35,375 nucleotides of DNA, taken from Tabrizicola caldifontis (GTDB taxonomy: Bacteria; Pseudomonadota; Alphaproteobacteria; Rhodobacterales; Rhodobacteraceae). Below the pieces are notes generated by a model that worked only from the letters and a program-made list of their open reading frames with translations, searched no databases and was not told the DNA's origin. The position numbers were made by a program, and so were the translations under genes. The DNA lies in contig NZ_SIJH01000020.1 in assembly GCF_004762095.1 (NCBI RefSeq), forward strand, positions 1-35,375, given 5' to 3'. The first letter of the stretch is position 1; each line of letters opens with the position of its first letter. This document shows, in pieces, positions 27,204 through 35,278 of the stretch.

Positions 27204-28616
27204 TCAAGCCTTTCGTGTCGCATATGCCGCAAGGGCACGCGCGCGACCTTCGGCAAGGTCAACCAACGGCGCAGGATAGGGCGCCTTCGGGTCCAACCCC
27301 CACGACCGCGGCACAGCCTGGAAAAAGGCCAGCGCCTCTGGCCCAGGCGCGCGCGAAAGTTCCGCGACGAAGCGGCGGCGATAATCGCCCCCGGGATCGA
27401 ACTTCTCGGCCTGGCCGGCAGGGTTGAACACGCGGAAATAGGGGGCCGCATCGGGGCCGCAGCCTGCAACCCATTGCCAGCCCATCGCATTCGCCGCCGG
27501 ATCCCAGTCGGTAAGGCAGTCGGCGAACCAGTCGAGGCCAAGCTTCCAGTGCGTCAGCAGATGCTTGGTCAGGTAGCTGCCGGCAATCATCCGCGCCCGG
27601 TTGTGCATGGTGCCAGTGACATACATCTCGCGCATTGCCGCATCGACGAAGGGTTCGCCGGTCATGCCCATGCGCCAGCGCTCTGCCTCGGGGTTGTCGC
27701 CGCGCCAGGGGAAGTCGTCCCATTCCGGCTTCCAGTTCCTGGTAGTGATGTGGGGCGTATGATGCATGAGATGGTAGCTGAACTCGCGCCAGGCGAGTTC
27801 ACGCAGGAAGCTTTCCGCACCGGCCTTGCCCTCGTCCCGGGCCCGCAGGCCGGCATGCCAGACCTCGCGGATGCCGATCTCGCCATAGGTCAGGTTCTCG
27901 GACAGGCGCGAGGTTCCTGCCACCGCGGGAAAATCCCGCATTTCGGCATAGCGATGCACCGGCCCCGCCAGGAACGCCGCCAGCTTTTCCCGCGCCGCCG
28001 CCTCGCCCACAGATTGATGGGGCAGCACCACAGATGCGCCGCGGTTCATCGCCGCGCCAAGCCGCCAGTCCTCAAGCCGATCACCTGCCGGACTGCTCTT
28101 GGCTCCCCGCAGGCGTGTCGGTGCCGCCTCGGGGGCGACCACGGCAAGACCGCGCATCGCTTTCCAGTAAGGCGTGAAGACGCGGTAGAATCCCCCTGCC
28201 CCGGTTTCGATCTGCCATGGCTCATGCAGAAGATGTCCGGCGAAACTGCGTGCCTCAAGCCCGGCAGCCTTCAGCGCGGCCTTGACCGCAGTATCGCGCG
28301 CGACCGATGCCGGATCATACAGCCGCGACCACCATACCCCGCCGGCGGCCGTCTCTTGCACGAGGGCGCGTAGCACCTCCAGTGCCGGTCCCCGCCGCAG
28401 GACGAGCCGCAGTCCCAACCCGTCGAGGGCCCTTGCAAAGGCCGCGACCGCCAGCCCCAACCGCCACTTCGGCGCCGCGCCCAGCGCCTCCGTCTCCGGG
28501 TCGAGGATGAAAACCGGCGCGACAGGCCGGCCCGAGGCCGCCGCCGCCGCAAGCATCGGCTGGTCCGCCAGCCGCAGATCGCGGCGGAACCAAAGGATCA
28601 ACGTGCTGTCAGACAT
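27204..28616 (-). CDS. phr: Deoxyribodipyrimidine (CPD) photolyase
   Basis: This 470-residue FAD-dependent enzyme uses blue light to split UV-induced cyclobutane pyrimidine dimers. The N-terminal alpha/beta antenna domain starts TLILWFRRDLRLADQPML. The FAD/DNA-binding domain has WREFSYHLMHHTP, then GTMHNRARMIAGSYLTKHLL around residue 345 and the conserved Trp-rich DWDPAANAMGWQWVAG. The length is typical of class I bacterial photolyases. It is the first gene of phr-cfa-trgA-trgB and lies 26 bp past an ECF-type promoter candidate. In R. sphaeroides phrA is an RpoE target, so the match in both order and promoter is telling. Confidence 0.94.
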   Translation of the reverse strand: MSDSTLILWFRRDLRLADQPMLAAAAASGRPVAPVFILDPETEALGAAPKWRLGLAVAAFARALDGLGLRLVLRRGPALEVLRALVQETAAGGVWWSRLYDPASVARDTAVKAALKAAGLEARSFAGHLLHEPWQIETGAGGFYRVFTPYWKAMRGLAVVAPEAAPTRLRGAKSSPAGDRLEDWRLGAAMNRGASVVLPHQSVGEAAAREKLAAFLAGPVHRYAEMRDFPAVAGTSRLSENLTYGEIGIREVWHAGLRARDEGKAGAESFLRELAWREFSYHLMHHTPHITTRNWKPEWDDFPWRGDNPEAERWRMGMTGEPFVDAAMREMYVTGTMHNRARMIAGSYLTKHLLTHWKLGLDWFADCLTDWDPAANAMGWQWVAGCGPDAAPYFRVFNPAGQAEKFDPGGDYRRRFVAELSRAPGPEALAFFQAVPRSWGLDPKAPYPAPLVDLAEGRARALAAYATRKA

Positions 28617-28641
28617 GCCCCGAACTTTCCAACGTTAAGGC

Positions 28642-28667
28642 TACGCACTGAAAACCAATCCAGATCA
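28642..28667 (-). promoter_or_regulatory. Putative ECF (RpoE/ChrR-type) sigma promoter for phr-cfa-trgAB
   Basis: On the minus strand TGATCT (28667-28662) is followed after 16 bases by CGTA (28645-28642). This agrees, with one mismatch, with the R. sphaeroides RpoE site as I recall it (TGATCC-N18-TA). The -10 element is 26 bp from the phr start codon, so the leader would be short. The downstream genes are those expected for that sigma factor's core targets. Confidence 0.6.
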
Positions 28668-28676
28668 GGTTGCGGG

Positions 28677-28722
28677 CAAACTCTTTCTCTTCTGCTCAGG
28701 GGGTGTGGGGCGTCATGACCCC
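28677..28722 (-). repeat. Shortened C-rich intergenic repeat copy
   Basis: The minus strand reads GCCCCACACCCCCTGAG then CAGAAGAGAAAGAG. It matches the element at 19252-19290 but lacks the central AATATTTGGA. It lies between the class V aminotransferase stop and the phr promoter. It has a palindromic head, GGGGTCATGACGCCCC, that could form a hairpin. Confidence 0.45.
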
Positions 28723-28800
28723 ATCGCCGATCCTGCCGCGCATCGCGCGCAAAGGCGGCAGGCACGTGGGCCTGCGCGCCCTTTCCTTGCCGGATCGATG

Positions 28801-30027
28801 CTACAGCAATCGGTCCAGCGCCGCGATCAGGCGCCCGACCTCTTCGGCGCTGGTGTAATGCACTGCGCTCATCCGCAGGACGCCCTTGTCCAGGTCGATC
28901 CCCAGTGCCTGCAGGGGCCGCACGGCGTAGAAATCGCCTGCCCAGCAGGCGATACCGTGGCGGCCCAGCTCTTCGCTGGCCGGTTCGGCAGGTCGGTCCA
29001 GTTCTACCGCGACGGTGGGGGCGCGGCGCGCGGCGTCACGGGGCCCAAGCAACCGCAAGTCGTTGCGCTGGCCAAGATAATCCAGCAGGGGCTGGATGAC
29101 CGCCACTTCCTGCGCCCGCATCAGGTCGTGCACACCACGGTTTCGCGCAGCCGCTTCGCCCGTGATGCCGTGCCGCGCGGCCAGAGCATCTATGTAGTCC
29201 GCCATGCCGGCACAGGCCGCAACCTGGGCATGGTCGGGCCCGGCCGGGGTATGACGTTTGTAAAGCACCCCATGATTGAAGAAGTGCGCCTGCCCCGGCA
29301 GCTCGAACCCGAAGTCCTCGCGGATCACCATGATCCCCTGATGCGGACCATAGGTCTTGTAGGCCGAGAACAGATAGACGTCGCATCCCAGTGCCGGAAT
29401 GTCCGGAAAGCCGTGGGGGGCATAGGACACGCCGTCCACGACCGTCCGTGCCCCTGCCGCCCTGGCCATGGAGCAGATCGCCGCCACATCGTTGATCTCG
29501 GCGATCACGTTGGAGCAGTGCGGGAAGCAGACAAGCTTCACCTTCCCGTCCGCCAGCAACCCGGCCAGAGCCTGCGGGTCCAGCGATCCGGTCCCCCGGT
29601 CGATCTGCCATTCCCTGACTTCGATCCCCTCGTCGGCCAGGCGCCGCCAGACGCCGGAATTGGCCTCGTGGTCCTGGTTCGTCACAACCACGGCGCCGTC
29701 CGTGCCCGCCAGCCATTTCCGTACCGCCTGCGCCAGCACATAGGTATTCGCGCTGGTGGAAGGGCCGAAGGACACCTCCTGGCGCGAAACCCCCATCATC
29801 GCGGCCAGCCGGGTCCGGGCCTCGTCCATCTCGGCCCCGCCGGCCTGCGCCCCCGGATAGGGCCCGTAGGGCTGGACCTTCCGGTCACGGTAGAAACGCG
29901 TCAGCCGCTCTACCACCTGGATGCAGGGGTAGCTGCCCCCGGCGTTTTCGAAAAAGGCGTGGGTGGACAGGACCGGCGACGAGAAGGCCGGAAATTGCGA
30001 ACGAACGAAATCGAGATCCAGCGCCAC
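28801..30027 (-). CDS. Class V aminotransferase-fold PLP enzyme (cysteine desulfurase-like)
   Basis: A 408-residue fold-type I PLP enzyme. The PLP Lys lies in FSAYKTYGPHQG (about residue 231), the Asp in VDGVSYAPHG (about 208) and the stacking His in NQDHEANSGVW. The opening HAFFENAGGSYPC matches the FLNNAGG motif of the family. It is related to cysteine desulfurases and isopenicillin epimerase-like proteins, but no active-site Cys loop is evident, so desulfurase activity is not claimed. I chose GTG 30027 because it follows GGAGG at seven bases and begins just before the conserved N-terminus; the frame stays open upstream without similarity. It is divergent from the PotD-like gene. Confidence 0.87.
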   Translation of the reverse strand: MALDLDFVRSQFPAFSSPVLSTHAFFENAGGSYPCIQVVERLTRFYRDRKVQPYGPYPGAQAGGAEMDEARTRLAAMMGVSRQEVSFGPSTSANTYVLAQAVRKWLAGTDGAVVVTNQDHEANSGVWRRLADEGIEVREWQIDRGTGSLDPQALAGLLADGKVKLVCFPHCSNVIAEINDVAAICSMARAAGARTVVDGVSYAPHGFPDIPALGCDVYLFSAYKTYGPHQGIMVIREDFGFELPGQAHFFNHGVLYKRHTPAGPDHAQVAACAGMADYIDALAARHGITGEAAARNRGVHDLMRAQEVAVIQPLLDYLGQRNDLRLLGPRDAARRAPTVAVELDRPAEPASEELGRHGIACWAGDFYAVRPLQALGIDLDKGVLRMSAVHYTSAEEVGRLIAALDRLL

Positions 30028-30398
30028 GGGGCGGCCTCCTGCATAGGGCCGCCGACCGGGGACACCCGCGCGCGACAGGCGGGATATCCCGGTCCGCGGC
30101 AGGTCTTCCAGCCAGATCCGCCGATTTTTCCCGGCGGACCAGTGGCGGCATTCAGCCAGCCACGGTGAGACGCCTAACATTCCGGTCGCGCAACCGCAAG
30201 TCCGGCTCCTGCCGGGGCAAAGCTGCCCGAATTTGCGACAGATGACGCATTTTTCCGCGTCACCACAGCCGACATGCGCGTTTGCCCTCTTGTTCTTTCC
30301 GCGTCCAGCCGCCACCTTCCACATGTCGGGCCGCCTTCCCGGACCGCGCGAGCCAACACAAGGCGCCACCGAATGGCCGCCACTACAGAGGAGTGACG
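30028..30398. promoter_or_regulatory. Divergent intergenic region with a 20-bp dyad
   Basis: About 370 bp between two divergently transcribed genes, with no gene of its own. TGACGC-N8-GCGTCA at 30243-30262 is an exact inverted repeat with a T-rich centre and could be a regulator site serving either gene. I cannot assign promoter boxes with confidence. Confidence 0.4.
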
Positions 30399-31445
30399 AT
30401 GTCTCGCCTGCCCATTAGCCTTCTAAGCGCCGTGTCGGTGCTGTCGCTGTCTGCGGCGGCGCATGCAGCCGACCCCGAACTCACCGTCCTTGACTGGGCG
30501 GGCTGGGAAATCGACGGGATGCTGCAACCCTATGTCGACAAGCATGGCCAGAAGCCGACCTATGTGTTCTTCGCCGATGACGATGAAGCCTTCCAGAAGG
30601 TGTCTTCCGGCTTCAAGGCCGATGTCGTCCACCCCTGCGCCGCTGCCGTTCCGCGCTACATCGAAGCGGGGCTGATCGAACCGTGGGATGTTTCGAGAAT
30701 TCCCGAATTCGCGAATATCCCGTCGCGCATGGCCGATGCCTTCAGGGACGATCAGGGCGTGTGGTTCATTCCGACCGACTACGCCTACACGGCCATCGCC
30801 TACAACGCCGAGACGGTGCCGGCCGAGGATGTGGCGACCGTCCAGGTCTTTGCCGACCCGAAATATGCCGGCCGCATCGCATTGCCCGACAATACCGATG
30901 ATGTCTGGTCGCTGGCTTTCATGGCGACCGGCACCACATCGTGGGAAAATGTTACCGACGAACAGTTCCAGGCTGCGGCCGACTGGCTGCGCAAGGTGCA
31001 TCCCAACGTCCGCGCCTACTGGGCCGACCCTTCGGAACTGTCGCAGCTGATGGCGTCGGGCGAGGTGCAGGTTGCCTGGTCGTGGAACGACCCTGTCGCG
31101 ATCCTGCAATCGGAGAACTTCCCCGTGGGCTTCAACCGCGCTCCGGCCGAAGGCGCGGCCACCTGGTTCTGCGGCTTCGTCAACATGAAGAACGGCCCCG
31201 GCTCCGAGGACAAGGCCTATGACCTGATGAACTCGCTGCTTGCGCATTCCTCGGCCCAGCCGCTTCTGGATGCGATCGGCTACGCATCGGCGAACGACGC
31301 GGCCATGGCCGGGATCTCGCCTGAGGCGCTGGCTGCTGCCTTCGTCGATCCGATCAGCACGCCGCTGTTCGTGCAGGATCCGCCCTCGACCGCGATGCGC
31401 GACCGGATGATCGAGGAATTCGAGATGATCAAGTCGGGCTTCTGA
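30399..31445 (+). CDS. PotD/PotF-like periplasmic solute-binding protein
   Basis: A 348-residue ABC transporter binding protein of the spermidine/putrescine type. The N-terminus MSRLPISLLSAVSVLSLSAA is a signal peptide, cleaved near AHA-AD. Family segments follow: LTVLDWAGWEIDGML, then GFKADVVHPCAAAVPRYIEA, WFIPTDYAYTAIAYN and VQVAWSWND. The start follows GAGGAGTGACG, a good ribosome site; earlier in-frame ATGs lie in the non-coding leader. No permease or ATPase genes follow, and a terminator comes 38 bp after the stop, so the protein is an orphan that must use a transporter encoded elsewhere or act as a sensor. The ligand is probably a polyamine or similar cation. Confidence 0.88.
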   Translation: MSRLPISLLSAVSVLSLSAAAHAADPELTVLDWAGWEIDGMLQPYVDKHGQKPTYVFFADDDEAFQKVSSGFKADVVHPCAAAVPRYIEAGLIEPWDVSRIPEFANIPSRMADAFRDDQGVWFIPTDYAYTAIAYNAETVPAEDVATVQVFADPKYAGRIALPDNTDDVWSLAFMATGTTSWENVTDEQFQAAADWLRKVHPNVRAYWADPSELSQLMASGEVQVAWSWNDPVAILQSENFPVGFNRAPAEGAATWFCGFVNMKNGPGSEDKAYDLMNSLLAHSSAQPLLDAIGYASANDAAMAGISPEALAAAFVDPISTPLFVQDPPSTAMRDRMIEEFEMIKSGF

Positions 31446-31483
31446 ACGCCCTGCCGCTGGGGCTGTCAGGCGCATGAAACAGG

Positions 31484-31513
31484 ACGCCCGGGGAACACCC
31501 GGGCGTACTTTTT
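31484..31513 (+). terminator. Intrinsic terminator after the solute-binding protein
   Basis: ACGCCCGGG-GAACA-CCCGGGCGT makes a nine-pair perfect stem with a five-base loop, followed by ACTTTTT. It lies 38 bp past the stop codon and confirms that the binding-protein gene is transcribed alone. Confidence 0.88.
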
Positions 31514-32065
31514 CAATGGTGCGGCATCGGTTTCCGGCGGTTTCCGATGCTGCCGTGATGGACCCGGCATCAGCGAAGGTGCCTTGGGGAAGCCGGAACG
31601 CCGGACATTCACTTCAACGTCCGCGATCCCGATGACCCCGGATCGGCAGGTCTGGAAGTTGCCCAGCATGGCCAGGCAGGCCGAAGCCCAGATGCCAAAG
31701 GCCAGCCTCGGCCGCGCGGCGGATAGAATCAGACCGGTTGTCGGTGCCGACCCGCACGCGCGCCGATCGTCAGGCCGATGGCACGGCCGAATGTGGAGGA
31801 GAACACCAGCGTCTCGAGGTTCTGGCCGATCTCATCACCGTGCAGCCAAGGTCCGCGGGGCGAGGCGCCGGATGTTCAAGCTCTGCCCATCCTTAAGGGC
31901 TGCCTGCCTTCGGGGCCATGCCGGGATGGCGCCGATACCCGCTGTCGGTGATCGACTTTCATCCGCACGCCCGGTTCGCAAAGGTTGCAGACCTGCATGG
32001 CCACCCCTGCCACTTGCATGAACATGGTCGCAGCCACGACACACCCCGCCTTGCGCAGCCCGCCC
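31514..32065. other. Decayed or non-coding stretch before ssrA
   Basis: About 550 bp without an intact gene. Minus-strand frames contain two protein-like runs, WLHGDEIGQNLETLVFSSTF then GRAIGLTIGA (about 31755-31850) and LAFGIWASACLAMLGNF (about 31655-31710). They are in different frames and broken by stops. The hydrophobic character suggests a dead membrane-protein gene, but I cannot name the family. The promoter of ssrA should lie at the right end. Confidence 0.3.
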
Positions 32066-32069
32066 CCTG

Positions 32070-32400
32070 CCCCTATATGTAATGCCGTCGGGGGTAACCC
32101 CGACTATGGCGATAAACGCACCTGTAATAATCGGCTCGGACCCGGGGGCGGTACCCGGCGGCTCCACCAGACACCCGGCGTTGCGGGGGCATGGGGCCGA
32201 AATAGGATCGACGAACGACCAAAGAGGCCAGCTTTCGCCCGGTGAGCTACCACCGTTATCGGTGCATGAACACAGTTGCCAACGACAACCGTGCTCCGGT
32301 GGCGCTGGCTGCGTAAGCGGCTCGCAAAACCAAACCTAAGTCCTTCCGCTTAGCCGCGTAAGGCGGGGTTCGCAGGTACCTGGCAACAGAAACCTGCACC
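32070..32400 (+). ncRNA. ssrA: Transfer-messenger RNA, circularly permuted two-piece form
   Basis: This is the ribosome-rescue RNA. The permuted order is clear. The acceptor piece comes first and ends CGGCTCC-ACCA at 32159-32169, after a T-arm CCGGG-GGCGGTA-CCCGG and a hairpin GTCGGGG-GTAA-CCCCGAC. A 23-base intervening segment (32170-32192) follows. The coding piece then starts GGGGCCG at 32193, which pairs with the CGGCTCC of the acceptor piece, and continues AAATAGGATCGACGAACG. The tag frame at 32278-32316 encodes ANDNRAPVALAA and then TAA, with resume codon GCC. The outer ends are approximate. Two-piece tmRNA with ANDN-type tags is characteristic of alphaproteobacteria. Confidence 0.94.
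32170..32192 (+). other. tmRNA intervening segment removed during processing
   Basis: The 23 bases between the encoded CCA of the acceptor piece and the GGGGCCG start of the coding piece would form the loop joining the two in the precursor. Removal of this loop, by analogy with Caulobacter, leaves the two RNA pieces held together by base pairing. Confidence 0.75.
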
Positions 32401-32520
32401 TTCCTCCTCCTCTCCCCGCTCCTCGATCGCCTCCGGCGTCTCGTCACCCCCGTCCGCGAGGAGTGACAAAGTCATCGACGAGCGGCTTGCCAGGACCCGC
32501 CCCCGCCGCCATCCTGCACC

Positions 32521-33177
32521 ATGCTCCGCGCGGCCCTCCTCCTCTGCCTGACCGCCCCGCCTGTTCTCTCCTGCGAGACCGCACTCCTCTTGTCCATCGA
32601 CGTCTCCGGCTCGATCGACCGGGCCGACTACCGGCTTCAGGCCGGCGGGCTCGCGGCCGTCCTGTCCGATCCCGGCGTCGTCGAAGCCCTGGTCCGGGAT
32701 CAGGTCGCGCTGGCCGTGGTCCAGTGGTCCGGCGTGGCCGAGCAGGCGCTGGTCCTGCCCTGGGCGCGCATGCTGTCCGAGGCCGACGTGACCCGCTTCG
32801 CCGCCCGGGCCGGGGCGATGCCGCGCGCCTTCTCGGGCTCGGACACCGCCGTGGGCGAGGGTATCCGCTTCGCCGCCGCGCAGTTCGCCGCCGTGCCCGA
32901 CTGCCACCGCCGCGTCATCGACATCTCTGGCGACGGTCAGGAAAACGCGGGCTTCACCGATGCCCGCGCCCGGGCCGAGGCGGTTGCGGCCGGCATCACC
33001 ATCAACGCCATCGCCATCGCCATCGAAGAGACGGGCCCCGCCATCCCGATCACCACCTATTACCGGCGCTGGATCATCTCGCCCGGCGGCTTCGTCGTCA
33101 CCGCGCGCGGCCTGCAGGACTATGCCGAAACCCTGCGCCTGAAACTCTTGCGCGAACTCGCCCGGCCGATCGGCTAA
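32521..33177 (+). CDS. DUF1194 protein (von Willebrand A-like), secreted
   Basis: A 218-residue protein with an N-terminal signal peptide (MLRAALLLCLTAPPVLS) followed by CETALLLSIDVSGSID. DVSGS is the metal-ion-dependent adhesion site of VWA folds, and the later IDISGDGQEN and GSDTAVGEG supply the remaining MIDAS residues. DUF1194 proteins of about this size are widespread in Rhodobacterales and Rhizobiales, with no defined function that I know of. The Cys at the cleavage site makes a near-lipobox (VLSC), but that Cys is also common in family members. No strong ribosome site is seen before the ATG. Confidence 0.85.
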   Translation: MLRAALLLCLTAPPVLSCETALLLSIDVSGSIDRADYRLQAGGLAAVLSDPGVVEALVRDQVALAVVQWSGVAEQALVLPWARMLSEADVTRFAARAGAMPRAFSGSDTAVGEGIRFAAAQFAAVPDCHRRVIDISGDGQENAGFTDARARAEAVAAGITINAIAIAIEETGPAIPITTYYRRWIISPGGFVVTARGLQDYAETLRLKLLRELARPIG

Positions 33178-33258
33178 TCCCCTGCCTTGCCTTGACCGGC
33201 ACCCGTTGCCTGCATCATCCTGCCACCACGTCGTGCCGCGCCACCCGAAGGACATCTG

Positions 33259-33999
33259 ATGCGCTTCCTTTCCACGTTCGCCAGCGCTTCCGTCGCGCTC
33301 GCGCTGTCGCCGGCCATGGCCGAAGAGCCACACCCAAAGCTGGGCCCCGATGCCGTTCCCGTGACCACCGATCACGCCTATCTGCGCACCGCGCCGGCCC
33401 CGGATTACTGGGCATTCTCGCCTTTCGTCAAACCGCAGTTCACCTCTTCGGCCTGTTCCATTGCCAGTGTGACTGCTGCGGTGAACGGGCTGGCGGGGCT
33501 GCCGCCGCTTGCCGAGGATGCGGTCATGACCCAGCCCGCGCTTTTGGAGGCCACCGGCATTCCCGAATGGGCCGCTCTTTCGGCAGAAGGCGGCGATGGC
33601 GTGACCTTCGCCCAACTCGAGCAGTTCACGGCCGCCGCAGCGAAGGCGCGGGGTCTGCCGCTCAAGGTCTCGAGCTTCAGACCCTTGGCCGAGGACGCGG
33701 CGACACTGGCGGATTTGCGCGCACGGCTTGTGGTCAACGAGGCCTCGGCCGATGACGTGGCGCTGGTCTATTTCAACCAGGGCGTCGTCACCGGCGACTG
33801 GGACGGGCCGCACATCAGCCTGATCGGCGCCTATGACGCGCAGAGTGACCGGGTGCTGATCCTCGAGGTCGATCAGGAATGGTATATCCCCTACTGGACG
33901 CCGCTACCGGTGCTTCTGAAGGCGATGCTCAAGCCGACCTCGGCCGAACATGGCCCGCTGGAAGGCGAAACCGGCGGGCTCGTGATCCTCGCCAGATAA
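33259..33999 (+). CDS. Phytochelatin synthase-family protein, secreted
   Basis: A 246-residue papain-like protein of the bacterial phytochelatin synthase family. A signal peptide (MRFLSTFASASVALALSPAM, AEE) targets it to the periplasm. The catalytic triad is visible: Cys in FTSSACSIASVTAAVN (about residue 69), His in WDGPHISLIGAYD (about 182) and Asp in LEVDQEWYIPYW (about 200). Prokaryotic members mostly hydrolyse glutathione to gamma-Glu-Cys rather than make long phytochelatins. They lack the plant C-terminal sensor domain, as here. It lies 10 bp before chrA, so a shared role in metal or thiol stress is likely. Confidence 0.88.
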   Translation: MRFLSTFASASVALALSPAMAEEPHPKLGPDAVPVTTDHAYLRTAPAPDYWAFSPFVKPQFTSSACSIASVTAAVNGLAGLPPLAEDAVMTQPALLEATGIPEWAALSAEGGDGVTFAQLEQFTAAAAKARGLPLKVSSFRPLAEDAATLADLRARLVVNEASADDVALVYFNQGVVTGDWDGPHISLIGAYDAQSDRVLILEVDQEWYIPYWTPLPVLLKAMLKPTSAEHGPLEGETGGLVILAR

Positions 34000-34009
34000 G
34001 CCGCGCATC

Positions 34010-35278
34010 GTGCCCCCCTCGCTGCCCGAGCTGACACGCACCTTCGCGCGGATCGGCCTTCTTTCCTTTGGCGGACCCGCCGCACAGATCGCGCTGATGC
34101 ACCGGGTCGTGCTTGACGAGAAACGATGGGTCACCGAGGCCGACTGGCTGCGCGCGCTATCCTTCTGCATGCTGCTGCCGGGGCCCGAGGCGATGCAGCT
34201 GGCCACCTGGATCGGCTGGCGGCTGCACGGCGTGAGGGGCGGGCTGATCGCCGGTGGGCTGTTCGTCCTGCCGGGCGCAGCCGTCATGCTTGCGCTGTCG
34301 CTGATCTACGCGGCAGTCGGGGATGTGCCGCTGGTTGCTGCGCTGTTTGCCGGCATACAGGCCGCAGTCATTGCCATCGTGATCGAAGCGCTGACCCGCG
34401 TCTCGCGCCGTGCTCTGAAGTCGCGCGAGGCCTGGCTGATCGCGACCGCAGCCTTTGTCGGACTGTTCCTGCTGAAGCTTCCCTTCCCGGTCATCATCCT
34501 TGCTGCCGCGCTATGGGGCTTTCTGCGCACCCCCACCGGCGACGGGAACTCCGACGTGACGGCTGCACCACCGATGCTTACCCGGTCCTTGCGAGTTGCG
34601 GGGGTGTGGCTTGCAATCTGGTTGTTGCCGCTGGGCGCACTCTGGGCCCTTGCAGCCGAACGCATCTTCGAAATCGGCACCTTCTTCTCGAAGCTCGCTG
34701 TCCTGACCTTCGGCGGGGCCTATGCGCTTCTGGCCTGGATGGCGCAGGAAGTGGTCGAAGACCGCGGCTGGCTGACCCTGACACAGATGATGGACGGGCT
34801 GGGCCTTGCGGAAACCACACCCGGCCCCCTGATCCTAGTGAACCAGTTCGTCGGGTATCTGGCCGCGCATCAGGTGGGGGGCTGGACCATGGGAATTGCC
34901 GGGGCTGCGGTAGCGCTGTGGATGACCTTCGTTCCCTCGTTCCTGTTCATCTTTGCAGGTGCCCCCTTCATCGACCGGCTGACCCACCTGCCGCGCCTGT
35001 CCGGCGCACTGGCCGCCATCACGGCTGCGGTGGTTGGTGTCATTGCCAACCTTTCGCTGTGGTTTGCGCTGAACGTGCTGTTCGCCAGCGTGCCCGAGGC
35101 AACCATCGGCCCCATCCACCTCATCTGGCCCGACCCCGCCAGCCTGCGCCCGCTGCCCGCGCTGATTGCTGCCGGCGCAGCCGTGGGGCTGCTATGGCGG
35201 CACTGGCCGCTGGTCTGGGTGCTTGCCCTATCGGCAGGCGCGTCGGCACTAGGGTCAGGACTCGTTCTCCATTCATAG
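34010..35278 (+). CDS. chrA: Chromate transporter ChrA (C-terminus altered by an IS)
   Basis: A 422-residue two-domain CHR-family inner-membrane transporter that exports chromate. Each half has the family signature: FARIGLLSFGGPAAQIALMH then MLLPGPEAMQLATWIGW in the first, FSKLAVLTFGGAYALLAWM then LAETTPGPLILVNQFVGY in the second. About ten to twelve membrane segments are present. It starts at GTG 34010, ten bases after the preceding stop, so it is coupled to the phytochelatin synthase-like gene. The last ~9 codons (about 35252 onward) appear to lie within the IS5-like element whose transposase ends at 35273. The native C-terminus has therefore probably been replaced, but all core motifs remain. 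Confidence 0.9.
   Translation: MPPSLPELTRTFARIGLLSFGGPAAQIALMHRVVLDEKRWVTEADWLRALSFCMLLPGPEAMQLATWIGWRLHGVRGGLIAGGLFVLPGAAVMLALSLIYAAVGDVPLVAALFAGIQAAVIAIVIEALTRVSRRALKSREAWLIATAAFVGLFLLKLPFPVIILAAALWGFLRTPTGDGNSDVTAAPPMLTRSLRVAGVWLAIWLLPLGALWALAAERIFEIGTFFSKLAVLTFGGAYALLAWMAQEVVEDRGWLTLTQMMDGLGLAETTPGPLILVNQFVGYLAAHQVGGWTMGIAGAAVALWMTFVPSFLFIFAGAPFIDRLTHLPRLSGALAAITAAVVGVIANLSLWFALNVLFASVPEATIGPIHLIWPDPASLRPLPALIAAGAAVGLLWRHWPLVWVLALSAGASALGSGLVLHS

Noticed and set aside
31835-32167. 110-codon minus-strand frame beginning MEPPGTAPGSEP
   Set aside because: Its start region is the reverse complement of the tmRNA acceptor piece; conservation there reflects RNA, not protein.
32350-33813. 487-codon minus-strand frame over the DUF1194 and phytochelatin synthase-like genes
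   Set aside because: Antisense to two genes with signal peptides and catalytic motifs; its sequence is Gly/Arg/Asp-rich without motifs.
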